A program made the position numbers and the translations under genes. From Arsenicicoccus piscis (GTDB lineage Bacteria > Actinomycetota > Actinomycetes > Actinomycetales > Dermatophilaceae): a DNA stretch of 64,000 bases. Numbering within the stretch: the first letter of the stretch is position 1; the number at the start of each line of letters is the position of its first letter. The notes under the pieces are model-generated. The model was not told the origin of the DNA. It saw only the letters and a list, made by a program, of their open reading frames with translations, and did no database searches. This document shows positions 48,094 through 56,680 of this stretch, in pieces. Location of the stretch: positions 62,001 to 126,000 of the forward strand of contig NZ_JAKZHV010000008.1 of assembly GCF_022568835.1 (NCBI RefSeq). Reading direction: 5' to 3'.

Positions 48094-49749
48094 ATGACCG
48101 AGCCTACCCAGCCCACGCAGGAGCCTACGCAGCCCACCCGGCGGGGAGAGGCCGTCCGCCGCGCCGCACCCTCCCGACGCCATGTCATCGCCGGCGCGCT
48201 GGCCGCTTCCGGCGCTCTGGTCACGGCCCGCCCCGCGGCGGCCCGCCCGTTCGGGACCTCCGGTCCGGCGCTCGTGCGCGACCGGGCCGGTTTGCGCAGC
48301 GCCATCCAGACCGGCGACGTCACCGAGCGGTCCGCCGTCGTCTGGGCCCGCTCGGAGCGCCCGGGCCGACTCATCGTTCGGCTGAGCGACGGGCGGGGCC
48401 GGTGGCGCGAGCTCGTCGGGCCGTGGGCGACCGAGGCCACCGACCTCACCGCCCAGCTCGACGTCGAGCGGCTCACGCCGGGGCGCGACTACGACGTCCG
48501 GCTGCTGTTCGAGGACGCGGACGGGGTGCGCGGTCGCACCGGGCACGCGTCCTTCAGCACCCCCGACGTCCGCCCGGCCCGCACCCGGTTCGTCTGGACC
48601 GGTGACACGGCCGGCCAGGGCTGGGGCATCAACCCCGACCTCGGCGGCATGCGCGGCTATCGAGCTATGCTCGACGTCGCCCCGGACTTCTTCCTGCACT
48701 CCGGGGACACGATCTACGCGGACGGGCCGATCTCGGCCAGCGTGACCGAGCCCGACGGCCAGGTGTGGCGCAACCTCGTGACCCCGCAGGTCGCCAAGGT
48801 CGCCGAGACCCTCGACGAGTTCCGCGGTCGGCACCGCTACAACCTGATGGACGCCAACGTGCGCGCGCTCGCCGCCCGGGTGCCGATCATCGCCCAGTGG
48901 GACGACCACGAGACCCGCAACAACTGGTACCCGGGCCAGGTCATCACCGACGACGCCCGCTACACCGAGCGCAGCGTCGACGTGCTGGCCGAGCGGGCGC
49001 GGCGGGCCTTCTTCGACTACCAGCCGATCAGCCGCGGTGCCGTCCGCGGTCGGCACGCCACCCTCGGGGGCGAGCCGAAGGTCTACCGGAAGATCTCGCG
49101 CGGGGCGGCCCTGGACGTCTTCTGCCTCGACATGCGCACCTACCGCGGGCCCAACACCCGCGGCGACGAGACGAGCCGGGTCCCGTTCCTCGGCACCGAG
49201 CAGGTCGACTGGCTGGTGCGTGAGCTCACCGCCTCGCGCGCCACCTGGAAGGTCATCGCCTCGGACATGCCGCTCGGCCTGGTCGTGCCCGACGGGCCGG
49301 TCAACATCGAGGCGATCGCGAACCGCCTGCCGGGCCAGCCACTCGGCCGCGAGATCGAGCTCGCCTACCTGCTGTCCCAGCTGCGCCGACGCGGCATCCG
49401 CAACGTCGTGTGGCTGACGGCGGACGTCCACTACTGCGCGGCCCACCGCTACGACCCGGCGCGCGCCGCGTTCACCGACTTCGACGAGTTCTGGGAGTTC
49501 GTGGCCGGCCCGATCCACGCGGGCGCGTTCGGGCCGAACGACCTCGACCCCACCTTCGGGCCGCAGCTGGAGTTCCGCCGGACCCCGCCGTATGCCAACA
49601 AGTCCCCGCGCGACGGCTTGGACCAGTACTTCGGGACGGTCGACATCGACGAGGAGGGACAGCTCGAGGTGAGTCTGCGCGACGCCAACGGCACCGTGCT
49701 CTACACCAAGGCGCTGCAGCCGCGCCGACAGCGCGGCCACAGGAGGTGA
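48094..49749 (+). CDS. PhoD-like alkaline phosphatase, Tat-exported
   Basis: 551 residues. A twin-arginine signal (SRRHVIAGALAASG) follows a polar N-terminus, so folded, metal-loaded export is likely. A fibronectin-like N-terminal domain (about 55-160) precedes the phosphatase domain, with WTGDTAGQGWG, FFLHSGDTIYADGP, AQWDDHETRNNW, the Cys- and Asp-bearing VFCLDMRTYRG and LTADVHYCAAHRY. These match the calcium/iron site of PhoD phosphodiesterases and phosphatases. It may release phosphate from teichoic-type polymers or phosphodiesters. Confidence 0.92.
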   Translation: MTEPTQPTQEPTQPTRRGEAVRRAAPSRRHVIAGALAASGALVTARPAAARPFGTSGPALVRDRAGLRSAIQTGDVTERSAVVWARSERPGRLIVRLSDGRGRWRELVGPWATEATDLTAQLDVERLTPGRDYDVRLLFEDADGVRGRTGHASFSTPDVRPARTRFVWTGDTAGQGWGINPDLGGMRGYRAMLDVAPDFFLHSGDTIYADGPISASVTEPDGQVWRNLVTPQVAKVAETLDEFRGRHRYNLMDANVRALAARVPIIAQWDDHETRNNWYPGQVITDDARYTERSVDVLAERARRAFFDYQPISRGAVRGRHATLGGEPKVYRKISRGAALDVFCLDMRTYRGPNTRGDETSRVPFLGTEQVDWLVRELTASRATWKVIASDMPLGLVVPDGPVNIEAIANRLPGQPLGREIELAYLLSQLRRRGIRNVVWLTADVHYCAAHRYDPARAAFTDFDEFWEFVAGPIHAGAFGPNDLDPTFGPQLEFRRTPPYANKSPRDGLDQYFGTVDIDEEGQLEVSLRDANGTVLYTKALQPRRQRGHRR

Positions 49750-49793
49750 CCAGCCGCGCGTGTCGCGGGGTTCCCCGGGCCCCCACCCCTCCG

Positions 49794-49799
49794 TAGACT
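49794..49799 (+). promoter_or_regulatory. Candidate -10 element of hppA
   Basis: TAGACT, 66 bases before the hppA ATG, leaving a leader of about 60 bases that ends in the Shine-Dalgarno AAGGAGG (49856-49862). Confidence 0.4.
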
Positions 49800-49865
49800 G
49801 CGCGGGTCCAGGTGGCCGGCCGCACGACGGCCGGTGCGCCCCCAAGCTCACGTCAAGGAGGACGG

Positions 49866-52169
49866 ATGAGCGACCTGTCCGGGTCCAACGTCGTCATCGT
49901 GGCCATCGTGGCCGTCATCGGGTTGTTGTCGCTCGGCGTGGGGGCGCTCTTCCGCGGCCAGGTCCTGGCCGCTCCCGACGGCACCGAGAACATGCGCACG
50001 ATCGCGAGGGCGGTCCAGGAGGGCGCCGCCGCCTACCTCGGCCGGCAGATGCGCACCCTGGTGTGGTTCGTCGCCATCGTCTTCGCCCTGCTGTTCCTGC
50101 TCCCGGCCGACGACGGCTCGGTGCGCATCGGGCGAAGCCTGTTCTTCCTGCTCGGCGCCGGGTTCTCGGCGTTCATCGGCTACCTCGGCATGAACCTCGC
50201 CGTGAAGGCCAACGTGCGCGTCGCCGCCGCCTCGCGCGACGGCGACCGGGTGCCCGGCTTCAACCTGGCCGTCCGCACCGGCGGCGCCGTCGGCATGATC
50301 ACCGTCGGGCTCGGCCTCCTCGGTGCCGCGGTCGTCGTGCTCGTCTACCGCGCCGAGGCGCCGGCCGTCCTCGAGGGCTTCGGCTTCGGGGCCGCGCTGC
50401 TCGCGATGTTCATGCGCGTCGGCGGCGGCATCTTCACCAAGGCCGCCGACGTGGGCGCCGACCTGGTCGGCAAGGTCGAGCAGGGCATCCCCGAGGACGA
50501 CCCGCGCAACGCCGCCACCATCGCCGACAACGTGGGCGACAACGTGGGCGACTGCGCCGGCATGGCCGCGGACCTGTTCGAGTCCTACGCCGTCACGCTC
50601 GTCGCCGCGCTGATCCTCGGCAAGGCGGCCTTCGGCGAGCACGGCCTGGTCTTCCCGCTCATCGTCCCCGCCGTCGGCGCCCTCACCGCGGTGCTCGGCA
50701 TCCTCGTGACCCGGCTGCGCGGCTCCGAGAACGGCCTGTCGGCCATCAACCGCGGCTTCACCATCGCCGCCGTCGTCTCCGCGGTGCTCTGCGGCATCGC
50801 CGCCTACGCCTACCTGCCGTCCTCGTTCGCCGCGCTGCGGGGTGTAGACCCCACCATCTCCGGTCTCGGCCGTGACCCCCGCCTGATCGCCTTCGCCGCC
50901 GTGGTGCTCGGCATCGTGCTCGCCCGCGTCATCTTGTTCATCACCGGCCACTTCACCTCGACCGACCGCGACCCCACCCTCAACGTCGCGCGCACGTCGG
51001 TGACCGGGCCAGCGACGGTCGTGCTCGCCGGCATCGGCGTCGGCTTCGAGTCGGCCGTCTACACCGCCGCCGTGATCGGTGCCGCGGTCTACGCCGCCTA
51101 CCTGCTCGGTGGCGGCTCGATCCTCGTCTCGCTCTTCCTCATCGCGCTGGCCGGCTGCGGACTGCTGACCACGGTCGGCGTCATCGTCGCCATGGACACC
51201 TTCGGTCCGGTCTCGGACAACGCCCAGGGCATCGCCGAGATGTCCGGCGACGTCGGCGAGGCCGGCGCCCACGTGCTCACCGAGCTGGACGCCGTCGGCA
51301 ACACGACCAAGGCCATCACCAAGGGTATCGCGATCGCCACGGCGGTCCTCGCCGCGACGGCGCTGTTCGGCTCCTACAACGACGCCGTCACTGCGGCCCT
51401 CACCAAGGCCGGGTCCAACGTCGCGACCGCGCTCGAGGGCTACGCCGTCACCGGCCCCGCCGTCCTCGTCGGTCTGATGGCCGGCGCCGCGGTGGTCTTC
51501 CTCTTCTCCGGTCTCGCCATCGACGCGGTCACCCGCGCCGCCGGCGCCATCGTCCTGGAGGTGCGCCGCCAGTTCCGCGAGCACCCCGGCATCATGGACG
51601 GCACCGAGAAGCCGGAGTACGGCCGGGTGGTCGACATCTGCACCCGCGACTCGCTGCGCGAGCTGGTCACGCCGGGCACGCTGGCGGCCATGGCGCCGAT
51701 CGCCATCGGCTTCGGGCTCGGCTTCGAGGCGCTTGCCGGCTTCCTCGCCGGGGCCATCGGCACCGGTGTGCTCATGGCCGTCTTCCTCGCCAACGCCGGC
51801 GGCACGTGGGACAACGCCAAGAAGCTCGTCGAGGAGGGATCGCACGGCGGCAAGGGGTCCCCGGCCCACGAGGCCACCATCATCGGCGACACGATCGGTG
51901 ACCCGTTCAAGGACACCGCCGGGCCGGCGATCAACCCGCTGCTCAAGGTGATGAACCTGGTCGCGGTCCTCATCGCGCCCGCCATCGTCATGCTCTCGGT
52001 CGGCCCGCAGGCCAACACCTGGATCCGGCTCGGCATAGCCGCCATCGCGGTCATCGCGATCGTCGTGTCGGTCGAGCGCAGCCGCAACCGGGCCACCAAG
52101 CTGCTGCCGAGCGTGGAGCACGAGGTCGACGGCAACGACATGGGCCCGGCCCACCGTCAGGTTCCGTAA
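49866..52169 (+). CDS. hppA: K+-independent H+-pumping membrane pyrophosphatase
   Basis: 767 residues from ATG 49866, about 16 membrane helices. The substrate loop has GGGIFTKAADVGADLVGKVE, DDPRNAATIADNVGDNVGDCAGM and, near the C-terminus, GDTIGDPFKDTAGPAINPL. The diagnostic GNTTKAITKG has Lys where K+-dependent enzymes have Ala, so this should be the K+-independent H+ pump. It hydrolyses pyrophosphate and moves protons outward, saving energy during biosynthesis. It stands alone. Confidence 0.98.
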   Translation: MSDLSGSNVVIVAIVAVIGLLSLGVGALFRGQVLAAPDGTENMRTIARAVQEGAAAYLGRQMRTLVWFVAIVFALLFLLPADDGSVRIGRSLFFLLGAGFSAFIGYLGMNLAVKANVRVAAASRDGDRVPGFNLAVRTGGAVGMITVGLGLLGAAVVVLVYRAEAPAVLEGFGFGAALLAMFMRVGGGIFTKAADVGADLVGKVEQGIPEDDPRNAATIADNVGDNVGDCAGMAADLFESYAVTLVAALILGKAAFGEHGLVFPLIVPAVGALTAVLGILVTRLRGSENGLSAINRGFTIAAVVSAVLCGIAAYAYLPSSFAALRGVDPTISGLGRDPRLIAFAAVVLGIVLARVILFITGHFTSTDRDPTLNVARTSVTGPATVVLAGIGVGFESAVYTAAVIGAAVYAAYLLGGGSILVSLFLIALAGCGLLTTVGVIVAMDTFGPVSDNAQGIAEMSGDVGEAGAHVLTELDAVGNTTKAITKGIAIATAVLAATALFGSYNDAVTAALTKAGSNVATALEGYAVTGPAVLVGLMAGAAVVFLFSGLAIDAVTRAAGAIVLEVRRQFREHPGIMDGTEKPEYGRVVDICTRDSLRELVTPGTLAAMAPIAIGFGLGFEALAGFLAGAIGTGVLMAVFLANAGGTWDNAKKLVEEGSHGGKGSPAHEATIIGDTIGDPFKDTAGPAINPLLKVMNLVAVLIAPAIVMLSVGPQANTWIRLGIAAIAVIAIVVSVERSRNRATKLLPSVEHEVDGNDMGPAHRQVP

Positions 52170-52253
52170 GGGCGTCGTCACCCTACGTGTCAGTAGGTCG
52201 CTCGTCCGCCTAACGATCCCACGCGCAGCCGGGGCAACCCGCAGACTGGGTGC

Positions 52254-53537
52254 ATGGGGGACTCCACCAACGACCTGACCGCCGCACGCCCGTTCGAGGG
52301 TCCGGCCGATCGCGCAGCTGACGGATCGGCCGGGTCCTCGGGCTCTCGCCCGCCGACCCTCGAGCGCTCGACCGAGGCGTCCCGACGGGCCGAGCGCGCC
52401 TTCCTGCCCGAGATCCAGGCCCTGCGCATGTGGGCCGTGGGTCTGGTGGTCGTCTTTCACCTGTGGCCGTTCCGGTACTTCACCGGTGGCTACATCGGTG
52501 TCGACGCGTTCTTCGTCATCTCGGGCTTCCTGATCACCGGCCACCTCGTGCGCGAGGTGGAGCGCACCGGGCGCGTCCGTCTTGGGGCGTTCTACGCCCG
52601 CCGCGTGCGGCGGCTGCTCCCGATGAGCCTGTCCCTGCTGCTCCTGCTGGTCCCCGTGTCGATGGCCATCTTGCCGCGCGAGGTCTGGGACGACGTCGCG
52701 CGCGAGATCGTCGCCAGCACGTTCTACGTCCAGAACATCTGGCTGGCCCACCTGGTGACCAGCCCGGACAACGTCGGTGACACGCTGGTCCAGCACTACT
52801 GGTCGCTCTCGACCGAGGAGCAGTTCTACCTCGTCTGGCCGGCGCTGGTCCTGCTCGGCGTAGCCCTCGCGAGCCGGCTGCGTCCCTTCCGCCCCGTGCG
52901 CACGATCGGGTTCGTGCTGCTCACGGTCACCGTGCTGTCCTTCGCGTTCTCGCTCTACGCGCAGGTGCGCTTCCCGGCCGAGCAGTACTTCCTCACGCCC
53001 ACCCGTGCCTGGGAGTTCGCGAGCGGCGGCCTGCTGGTCCTCGGGCTGCGCCGGTTCGCCCCCGGTCCGCGGCTCTCGCTCGTGCTGCGCTGGGGCGGCC
53101 TGGCCCTGCTGCTCGTCGGCTCGTGGGTCCTCGTCCAGGGCGACCCGTTCCCCGGCTGGCGCGCGCTGGTGCCGGTCGTCGCGACGGGCGCCGTCATCGC
53201 CGCCGGCGACTGCCACGGCCGCGATCGGCTGGGCTACGCGTTCACCGCGCCGGTGGTGCAGTGGCTGGGCCGGATCTCGTACTCCATCTACCTGTGGCAC
53301 TGGCCGATCATCTTCTTGCTGCCGTTCGTGCTCGGTCACGACCTGACCCTCGCGTGGAAGGCGATCTGCGTCGTGCTGATCCTCGTCCTCGCGCACCTGT
53401 CGCAGAAGTACGTGGAGGACGCCACCCGGTTCGTCCCGCGGCTGCGCGCCAGCACCCGGCTGACCCTGCTCTCGGCCCTCGGCGCGATGCTGGTCGTCTC
53501 CGCGGCGGCCGCCGTCGAGTTCCTGCTCGCCACCTGA
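52254..53537 (+). CDS. Acyltransferase-3 family membrane protein (OafA-like), no SGNH domain
   Basis: 427 residues from ATG 52254; a CAGACT -10-like element ends 6 bases upstream. A disordered cytoplasmic N-terminus of about 48 residues is followed by ten or so membrane helices. The family motifs are FLPEIQALRMWAVGLVVVFH (catalytic His), GVDAFFVISGFLI, RRVRRLLP, YWSLSTEEQFYLVWP and SYSIYLWHWP. It O-acylates surface polysaccharide or lipid. Most close relatives continue after the last helix with a periplasmic SGNH esterase-like domain of 200 residues or more; here the protein stops at VEFLLAT, just where that domain would begin. Confidence 0.9.
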   Translation: MGDSTNDLTAARPFEGPADRAADGSAGSSGSRPPTLERSTEASRRAERAFLPEIQALRMWAVGLVVVFHLWPFRYFTGGYIGVDAFFVISGFLITGHLVREVERTGRVRLGAFYARRVRRLLPMSLSLLLLLVPVSMAILPREVWDDVAREIVASTFYVQNIWLAHLVTSPDNVGDTLVQHYWSLSTEEQFYLVWPALVLLGVALASRLRPFRPVRTIGFVLLTVTVLSFAFSLYAQVRFPAEQYFLTPTRAWEFASGGLLVLGLRRFAPGPRLSLVLRWGGLALLLVGSWVLVQGDPFPGWRALVPVVATGAVIAAGDCHGRDRLGYAFTAPVVQWLGRISYSIYLWHWPIIFLLPFVLGHDLTLAWKAICVVLILVLAHLSQKYVEDATRFVPRLRASTRLTLLSALGAMLVVSAAAAVEFLLAT

Positions 53538-53569
53538 GCCTCGCCACCTGAGCCTCGGCGGCCTGAGCC
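53527..53569. repeat. 14-15-bp tandem repeat across the acyltransferase stop codon
   Basis: TCGCCACCTGAGCC at 53527-53540 (containing the TGA stop) and 53541-53554 are identical; a 15-bp variant follows at 53555-53569. Confidence 0.92.
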
Positions 53570-53589
53570 TCGGCGCCGCGCCGGCGCCG

Positions 53590-53595
53590 TAGGCT
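53590..53595 (+). promoter_or_regulatory. Candidate -10 element of pdg
   Basis: TAGGCT ends 7 bases before the ATG at 53603, suggesting a leaderless transcript. Confidence 0.4.
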
Positions 53596-53602
53596 GCGCC
53601 CT

Positions 53603-54043
53603 ATGCGTCTGTGGAGCATCGACCCCGCCCAGCTGGACCGCGCGGCGCTGATCGCCGGATGGCGGGAGGGGCTGCTCGCCCAGAAGGTGCTGCGGGGGGC
53701 CACCCGGGGCTACCGGAACCACCCGCAGCTGACCCGCTTCCGTGAGCTGGACGACCCGGTGCTCGGGGTCGCGACCTGGCTGCACGGACTCGCCGACGAC
53801 GCCGATCGTCGCGGCTACCGGTTCGACCGCACCCGACTGGTCCGCACCGCCGAGGAGGCCAGCGCGGGCGGGCTGCGCCTCCCGGTGACCGACGGCCAGC
53901 TCGGCCACGAGTGGACCCACCTGCTGGCCAAGTGCGAGGCGCGCTCGCCGGACTGGCACGCCGCGCTGGTGCCGCAACGCCCGCGCGCCCACCCCATGCT
54001 CGACGTCGTCGCGGGCCCCGTCGCGGATTGGGAGCGTGCATAG
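53603..54043 (+). CDS. pdg: Pyrimidine-dimer DNA glycosylase (T4 endonuclease V-like)
   Basis: 146 residues of the Pyr_excise family: MRLWSIDPAQLDRAALIAGWREGLLAQKVL at the start, YRNHPQLTRF and a C-terminal LGHEWTHLLAKC segment with the catalytic-region acid. Members cut at UV-induced cyclobutane dimers by glycosylase and lyase action. Some cellular members are untested, so activity is inferred. Other repair genes in the window are recA, recX, nei2, lhr and dinG. Confidence 0.85.
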   Translation: MRLWSIDPAQLDRAALIAGWREGLLAQKVLRGATRGYRNHPQLTRFRELDDPVLGVATWLHGLADDADRRGYRFDRTRLVRTAEEASAGGLRLPVTDGQLGHEWTHLLAKCEARSPDWHAALVPQRPRAHPMLDVVAGPVADWERA

Positions 54044-54191
54044 GCGTCGGCACCATGTGTCGGCACGTTCTCGGCACCCTGCTTGTCCACCCTGCGGTCG
54101 CTGCACCGCCGGGGGAGTAGACCGGGCCGGTGAGACGTTGTGCCTAAAGGGTTCGCGACGGCGACAGGCGCCGTGGGATCCTAGAGGAGAT

Positions 54192-55757
54192 ATGACTTCA
54201 CGAAACCACCACGTCTTCGACCAGCGCGCCGCCGCGCTCGCCGACGACGATCACGAGATCTACCTCGACGACTTCGACGACCTGGATGACCTCACCGACC
54301 TCGATGGCGAGGGGTCTGGCGACCGCCCGTCCTACGGCTCGCTCTACGCCGACGGGGAGCAGCTCGACCGTGAGGAGCGCGCCGCGCTCCGCCGCGTGGC
54401 GGGCCTGTCGACCGAGCTCGAGGACGTCACCGAGGTCGAGTACCGCCAGCTGCGCCTGGAGCGCGTCGTCCTCGCGTCGGTGTGGACCGAAGGCAGCCTG
54501 ACCGACGCCGAGAACGGCCTGCGCGAGCTCGCCGCCCTCGCCGAGACCGCCGGGTCCACCGTGCTCGACGGGGTCCTGCAGCGGCGCCAGAAGCCCGACC
54601 CCGGCACCTTCCTCGGGCGCGGCAAGGCCCAGGAGCTCGCCGACATCGTCGCCGCCGAGGGCGCCGACACCGTCATCTGCGACGGCGAGCTGGCCCCCGG
54701 TCAGCGCCGTGCGCTGGAGGACATCGTCAAGGTCAAGGTCATCGACCGGACCGCGCTGATCCTCGACATCTTCGCCCAGCACGCCAAGTCTCGTGAGGGC
54801 AAGGCGCAGGTCGAGCTCGCTCAGCTGCAGTACCTCCTGCCGCGTCTGCGCGGCTGGGGCGAGTCGATGAGCCGCCAGGCCGGTGGCCGCGTCGCGGGCG
54901 GTGAGGGCATCGGCTCCCGTGGCCCCGGTGAGACCAAGATCGAGCTCGACCGGCGCCGCATCAACACCAAGATCGCCAAGCTCAAGCGCGAGATCAAGGA
55001 GATGAAGACCGGCCGCGACACCATGCGCGCCCACCGGCGTGCCGGTGACGTGCCGAGCGTCGCCATCGCCGGCTACACCAACGCCGGCAAGTCCTCGATC
55101 CTCAACCGGCTGACCGGCGCCGGCGTGCTGGTGCAGAACCAGCTGTTCGCCACCCTGGACCCCACGGTCCGCCGCGCCGAGACGCTCAGCGGTCGGATCT
55201 ACACCCTCTCCGACACGGTCGGGTTCGTGCGCTCGCTGCCCCACCAGCTGGTCGAGGCGTTCCGCTCGACGCTGGAGGAGGTCGCCGGCAGCGACCTGTT
55301 GCTGCACGTCGTCGACGGCTCGCACCCCGACCCCGAGGGCCAGATCAGTGCGGTGCGCGAGGTCTTCGCCGAGGTCGGTGGCGACGCGATCAAGGAGATC
55401 ATCGTCGTCAACAAGGCCGACGCGGCCGACCCCGAGGTCCTGGACCGGCTGCGCCGCCACGAGAAGCACTGCATCGTCGTCTCCGCCCGCACCGGTGCCG
55501 GCATCGACGAGCTGCGCGCCCTGGTGGAGGCCGAGCTGCCCCAGCCGGAGCAGCCCGTGACCGTGCTGCTGCCCTACGACCGGGGCGACCTGGTCAGCCG
55601 GCTGCACCGCGACGGCGAGGTCGTCTCCGAGGAACACACCGGCACGGGCACGCTCATCCACGCGCTCGTGCACCCCGCCCTGCAGGGCGAGCTGCAGGAG
55701 TTCGCGGTGCCGGCCGAGACCGCCGCGGCAACCGCGGCCACCTCGGCGCGAGCCTGA
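54192..55757 (+). CDS. hflX: GTPase HflX
   Basis: 521 residues from ATG 54192 with GAGGAG upstream. A very acidic N-terminal extension (about 20-50) precedes the HflX nucleotide-binding domain with DPGTFLGRGKAQEL and the GSRGPGETKIELDRRRI linker, then the G domain: G1 GYTNAGKSS (about 293), G3 DTVGFVRSLP and G4 NKAD. HflX binds the ribosome and splits stalled or hibernating 70S particles. It often lies near dapF and miaA, as in mycobacteria. Confidence 0.97.
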   Translation: MTSRNHHVFDQRAAALADDDHEIYLDDFDDLDDLTDLDGEGSGDRPSYGSLYADGEQLDREERAALRRVAGLSTELEDVTEVEYRQLRLERVVLASVWTEGSLTDAENGLRELAALAETAGSTVLDGVLQRRQKPDPGTFLGRGKAQELADIVAAEGADTVICDGELAPGQRRALEDIVKVKVIDRTALILDIFAQHAKSREGKAQVELAQLQYLLPRLRGWGESMSRQAGGRVAGGEGIGSRGPGETKIELDRRRINTKIAKLKREIKEMKTGRDTMRAHRRAGDVPSVAIAGYTNAGKSSILNRLTGAGVLVQNQLFATLDPTVRRAETLSGRIYTLSDTVGFVRSLPHQLVEAFRSTLEEVAGSDLLLHVVDGSHPDPEGQISAVREVFAEVGGDAIKEIIVVNKADAADPEVLDRLRRHEKHCIVVSARTGAGIDELRALVEAELPQPEQPVTVLLPYDRGDLVSRLHRDGEVVSEEHTGTGTLIHALVHPALQGELQEFAVPAETAAATAATSARA

Positions 55758-55768
55758 CCGGCGCGGAG

Positions 55769-56671
55769 GTGACCAGCCCCGACGAGGACCGGCGCACCGG
55801 TGCGGTGCACGCCGTCGCGGCCTACGGGCTGTGGGGGATGCTCCCGCTCTACTTCGTCACGCTGGCGCCCGCCGGTTCGCTGGAGATCCTCGGCTGCCGC
55901 ATCCTCTTCTCCGTCGTCGTCGCCGCCATCCTGATCCGGTGGCAGCACGGTTGGGGCCGGATGCGGACCGCTCTGCGCGACCGTCGCGTCATGCTCACGC
56001 TGGCCGCGGCGGCCGCGCTGATCTTCGTCAACTGGCTGACCTACATCACCGCGGCGACCAGTGGGCACGTCGTCGAGACCTCCCTCGGCTACTTCATCAA
56101 CCCGATCGTCACGGTGCTGCTCGGCGTCGTGGTGCTGCGCGAGCGGCTGCGACCGCTGCAGTGGGCGGCGATCGGCGTCAGCGCCCTCGCCATCGTCGTG
56201 CTCGTGGTGGCCTACGGGCAGGTGCCGGTCATCGCCCTCACGCTGGCGTTCAGCTTCGGGCTCTACGGACTGCTCAAGCGGCAGGTGAGCGGGCGCGTGG
56301 ACGGTCTCTCGGGCCTGGCCATCGAGACCATCCTGCTCATCCCCGCCGCCGGTCTGCTGATCGCGGTGGTGTCGAGCTGGGGCCAGCTCACCCTGCTCGA
56401 CCACGGTCCGGTGCACTTCGCGCTGCTGGCGTTCTCCGGCATCGCCACCCTGGTGCCGCTGCTGTTCTTCGCCGGCGCGGCGAAGCGGTTGCCGCTGGCC
56501 CACCTCGGGCTGTTCCAGTACCTCGCGCCCATCCTGCAGCTGCTCACCGGCGTCCTGATCCTGCACGAGCCGATGCCCGCCACCCGCTGGATCGGCTTCG
56601 CCATCGTGTGGCTCGCCGTCTTCATGCTGGTTGCGGACGTGCTGATCGTCGGGCGCCGCGGGCGGGCATAA
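55769..56671 (+). CDS. rarD: RarD-type EamA permease
   Basis: 300 residues from GTG 55769. Ten membrane helices in two repeats, with AAYGLWGMLPLYF at the start, INWLTYI-like FVNWLTYITAATSGHVVETSLGYFINP and the second-half GIATLVPLLFFAGAAKRLPLAHLGLFQYLAP that mark the RarD subgroup of DMT transporters. The substrate is unknown. It starts 11 bp after hflX and may be co-transcribed with it. Confidence 0.92.
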   Translation: MTSPDEDRRTGAVHAVAAYGLWGMLPLYFVTLAPAGSLEILGCRILFSVVVAAILIRWQHGWGRMRTALRDRRVMLTLAAAAALIFVNWLTYITAATSGHVVETSLGYFINPIVTVLLGVVVLRERLRPLQWAAIGVSALAIVVLVVAYGQVPVIALTLAFSFGLYGLLKRQVSGRVDGLSGLAIETILLIPAAGLLIAVVSSWGQLTLLDHGPVHFALLAFSGIATLVPLLFFAGAAKRLPLAHLGLFQYLAPILQLLTGVLILHEPMPATRWIGFAIVWLAVFMLVADVLIVGRRGRA

Positions 56672-56674
56672 GGT
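56669..56674 (+). promoter_or_regulatory. Candidate -10 element of the DinG-type gene
   Basis: TAAGGT ends 6 bases before the GTG at 56681 and overlaps the end of rarD. Confidence 0.35.
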
Positions 56675-56680
56675 TGACGC

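Noticed and set aside
49848..53396. An open frame of about 1,180 codons on the minus strand opposite hppA and the acyltransferase
   Set aside because: hppA has full family homology on the other strand; the antisense product is compositionally biased (Asp, Gly, Arg, Gln, Glu) and lacks any domain.
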